This document shows, in pieces, positions 41,101 to 45,833 of a stretch of DNA of 64,000 nt (the first letter of the stretch is position 1; each line of letters opens with the position of its first letter). The DNA is from Chromera velia (Eukaryota; Sar; Chromeraceae): contig JAHBMJ010004650.1 of assembly GCA_018398765.1 (NCBI GenBank), positions 1-64,000 of the forward strand, in the 5' to 3' direction. The translations under genes were made by a program, and so were the position numbers. Below the pieces are notes generated by a model. The model saw only the letters and a list, made by a program, of their open reading frames with translations, made no database searches and was not told the origin of the DNA.

Positions 41101-44100
41101 GAGAGCCTGCCAAGAAAGAATCGATGCAGATTTACAGATCAGGAGCTTGAGGTTCACAACAAGGGCGGTAGGTGCTCCACTCCATCTATGTTCTCACACA
41201 AAAGAAGAATGTGGGCTGTCTGAAACAACTTTCACGCAAGTCTCCTGACCAGGAAATGTGTCCTGCGTCTTCCAAGGAAGGCCTACACCAGAGCCGTCAA
41301 AGAGAGACGACGGGGGATTTTCGTTGTTCGTCACAGTAGTAGTGACTCCGGGAGATTCACTCCACTCGTGCGACGTGAAGATGCGGTACTCTCCTGGGCA
41401 AACAGAGCCTCCGTAGTTCCTGTAGATTGAGGGAAACCCACTGAACAAATTCACGATGTCCTTCGTCCAGGTGAACTCATCCACATCCCCCCTTCCGATG
41501 CCTGGAGGAGGAATTCGGATGCCGCATGCAACGCCGTCTCCATCCAAGCCACCGTTGCAGGCGCATGCGAAGCTTCCGTTTGTGTTGGTGCATGTTGCCT
41601 GTGAGTCGCAGTTGTGGACACCCGCGGCGCACTCATCCAGTTCTGCAGTGTCAGAGACGGAAAACGGAAGCAAAGAAAGGCAGCACCGCTTCAGATATGA
41701 GAAGGAACTGGAAGGACAGACAGATACCATGAAGCGTCGCGAGAGTAAGAGCAGAAAAGTGACAAGTCAGAAGGACAGCCGAGAAGATGAAGAGATTGAA
41801 TTCTGAAAGGACCCTCTGCCTGCCGATTTGTCTGACGCGCTGACTCACTGAACGGCCCAAGCACTGCCTCACGTGCTCATCTCTTGGCAGGCTGCCTGAG
41901 AAGAGAAACTGACATACTGCCTGACTGGCTGGCTGGGTGGCTGAAGCGTTGCCTGACAGTTTCACTGACTTAGTGACTGGTTTGTCAGGTCTTTGAGTGG
42001 CTCCAGGTAGATTGACTAAATTGGTGTTTCACCAAACGACCGACCAATCAATCAACGGACAGCCTTCCTTCCTGCCTCCCTGCCTGTATCACTAAGGAAC
42101 AAACTCATGCAGTGACCGACCAGACCAATCAGTCGCGTAGAAGAAGGCCTGGTCACCGCCGTAAGATTCGACGCCGCCATTGCTTGCCCTTCTCAGTCTG
42201 AACACAAAATACCTGAACCGCCCCTCAGTAACGTTGGAGGCGAAATGTTTGGTCTCTCCCAACACCCAGCTGGTCACACCCTCATATGAATGGAGAACCG
42301 TCCAAGGCCCCGAGCTGCTGTTTCCCCCCAGAATGCTCATAGACGATGGGTTGCGCTCTGGGCAGCAGTCTTCATGGGCTTGCCATGCGTAGCCCTTCAG
42401 GCCAAAATAACATGGTGTCTCTAAAATCACATCCACTGCCGCTTCAGAGGCCGCATTCGTCCCTGCAGCACACCGGGCCAAGGTGATAGACGCAAAAAGT
42501 ACAGATAGAACAACTCAGCATTTCTCGTCATCAGAGGAGGGCAGACAAAGAATGGAGAGATCATGATGTCATGTTTCTATTCGAATCAGCTGTATGAATG
42601 CAGATGTACCGACCTGCAAAGTCGTCCTGTGTTTTCCAAGGCCACCCCAGCCAGGTTCCATCAAACAGTGAGGAAGGCAGATTCTCACCCGCCGCCACCG
42701 TCGTGACCAGTCCCGGGTCCTCCGACCACTCTGTGTTGGTGTACGCCCTGTAGACTCCCGGGCACACGGAACCTCCGTAGTGGGTGTAGATGGTCGGATA
42801 CCCTGAGAACAGGTTGCCCAAGTCTTTTGTCCATGTGAAGACATCGGCATCCCCCCTTCCGATGTCAGGCGGAGGAATGCGAATGCCACAGACGGTGCCG
42901 TCTCCGTCCAGGCCTGGCGGACACGCGCACGTGAAACTCCCGTTGGTGTTCGTGCAGGTCGCATCACTGGCACAGTCATGAAGTCCCGTCGCGCACTCAT
43001 CGAGTTCTGCAGGTTCACAGAGTCAAGCATTCAGTGTATGTACAAGGACCGCGGAAATGAATAAAGCTTCACCATCGAACCCGAAAGCTGCATGGGCAGG
43101 CAAGCTTGACAAACCCATGAAGGTATCTGCTTTTAAAGAAAACCTGTGAACTCTGGGGCGTCATCACCTGAAATAAAGAACGGCAAGTTGTGCCCCAGAG
43201 CCACTCCTTCTCTAAAACGGGAAAACAACGTCTCGCCTTGACGTTTCTCAATTCAGCAACTCCATCAACTCACTCCCTGACCTGTCCATGAGAAAGCTGA
43301 CAAAATCGCCTGGGCTCCACTGGCAACATTTGAAGTGGCCTGATTGACTCTGTGCACGTTGAAGCGCAAGAAGCTGAAAGGCCCGGCGGAGGTACCCACA
43401 AAAAAGGTCTTGAAGTCCCCTGCTTGCCAATCAGTCAACCCAGTGAAATTATGGAGGGCCGTCCAAGGTCCGCTCGTGCTGTTCCCCCCCTCAACGCTCA
43501 TTTCTGATGGATTTTCACGATCTGCACAGCAGTCTCCACGTGCGTTCCATGCGTATCCGTTCAGAGACACAAAACACGGAAGGCCCAGAATCAGATGGGT
43601 GTCAGTTGCGCCAGAGGGGTTGCTATATCCCGGGATCGGGTTCTTACTGCGCCAAGGAAACCCACCTGTGTCCCTGTCAAACAGAGACGAGGGAAGTCCT
43701 TCACCCACCAAAGAGGTATCACCCGGATTGTTCATCCAGCTCCTGGAAGAGTACACTCGATACTCTCCCGGGCAGACCGCGCCTGTGTAGTTTTTGTAGA
43801 TTGTTACTTGACCGCCATAGAGGTTTATGCCGTCTTTCGTCCACGTGAAGTCATCGTTGTCCCCCCTTCCGATGTCTAGGGGGGGGAGCAAAATGCCGCA
43901 AATGTTAGTGCCGTCTCCCTCGAGACCTGGGTAACAGGCGCAGGTGAAGCTCCCGTTGGTGTTTGTGCAGTTGGCTTGAGGGTGGCAGTTGTGGACCCCC
44001 GCAGCGCACTCGTCGAGCTCTGCAAAGAATATCACGAGAAGTCGGTGCGCAGTGTGAGCACTTGATGGTAGTAGCACCAGGACTCAGAAAATGCTGTGCA

Positions 44101-45332
44101 GGGGGATGTGCAGATAAACCGGCAGAAATGCAGGTCCATTCGAAAGATGGATTGAAAGAAGCATAAATGGATGGATGGATGCATCGATAGAAAGACAGGC
44201 GTCTAACCATGGCACATGAGCAGGTGGATGGGTGTTCAGTTAGAGAGTCTGCATGGCAACTTTTTCAATGATCCCATGTAACCTGTGATCCCTTTCCTCC
44301 CTCCCTTCCTCCCTCCCTGACTGACTGACCTATCCAATTGGAGGCGTATAGGATGGCCTCATTCCCCGTCACGGAGTCATCTGCTGTTTCTTTTGCAACA
44401 CGTCTGAAGGTGAAACGGAAAAAGCGGAAGGGGCCATCTGGAGGAGACTGCGCATCGACCGGCCAGGTCCTCACCTCACCATCACTCCAGCCTCCTTCCT
44501 CACTGAAGGAGTGGAGGGGGGTCCACGGCCCCTCTGTGCTATTGGAGGCAGAAATATTCATGGCAGAGGGCGCCTGCCTGGCAGCGCAACACCCTTGTCG
44601 GGCCTGAAATGCGTACCCTGACAAAGTAATATGACAGGGAGTTCCCAGAATAATGGTCTCTGCCCACTCGTCCGTATCAAAAATTCCCGGGAACCCCGCA
44701 AGAAGCGCATGCCAAGGAAAATGTGTCCCCATTTCCCCGTCAAAGAGTACAGAGGGAAGGCCTTCGTCTGGCGTGTTTATCGAAAAGTCGACTCCCGGGT
44801 TCAACAGCCAACTGTTCGGCGCATAAATTCGAAATTCTCCAGGACACACCGCTCCGTGGTAGTCCTTGTGAATCGTCACCACCCCATTGTACAGATTAGA
44901 AGTGTCTTTGTTCCATGTGAAAGTGTTGCTGTCCCCCCTTCCAATGTCGCTTGGAGGAATGCGGATCCCGCAGACGACACCGTCCCCCTCCCACCCAGCT
45001 GTACAGGTACATGTGAAGCTGCCTTGCGTGTCTGTGCAGTCCGCATGAACGTCGCAGTTGTGTGTCCCTGCCGCGCACTCATCCAGTCCTGCAGGAAGAC
45101 AGGGAAACACAACTCCAGTGCGTCTTGAAGGCAGTATGCCGAAAACTGCGGCCTAAAAGAACAGCTCTGGGAGACTCACAAGTGGGACTTCAGCGAAAAG
45201 AATGGTGGGGGGCTTGTTGACTTGACGCTGATGCACGATGAAGCTGTCTGGAAAGAGGCGTGGAAGGCACACACACACACACATACACACACACACACAC
45301 ACACAGAGAGAGAGAGACAGAGAGAGACAGAC

Positions 45333-45373
<41 letters not shown>

Positions 45374-45468
45374 GAGAGAGAGACAGGGAGAGACAGAGAG
45401 AGAGAGAGAGACAGAGAGAGAGAGAGAGACAGAGACAGAGAGAGAGAGACAGAGAGAGACAGACAGAC

Positions 45469-45541
<73 letters not shown>

Positions 45542-45626
45542 GAGAGAAACAGAGAGAGAGACAGAGACAGAGAGAGAGAAAGAGAGAGAGAGAAAGAGAG
45601 AGAAAGAGAGAGANAGAGAGAGAGAG

Positions 45627-45683
<57 letters not shown>

Positions 45684-45700
45684 CAGACAGACAGACAGAC

Positions 45701-45753
<53 letters not shown>

Positions 45754-45766
45754 GAGANNNNNNNNN

Positions 45767-45833
<67 letters not shown>

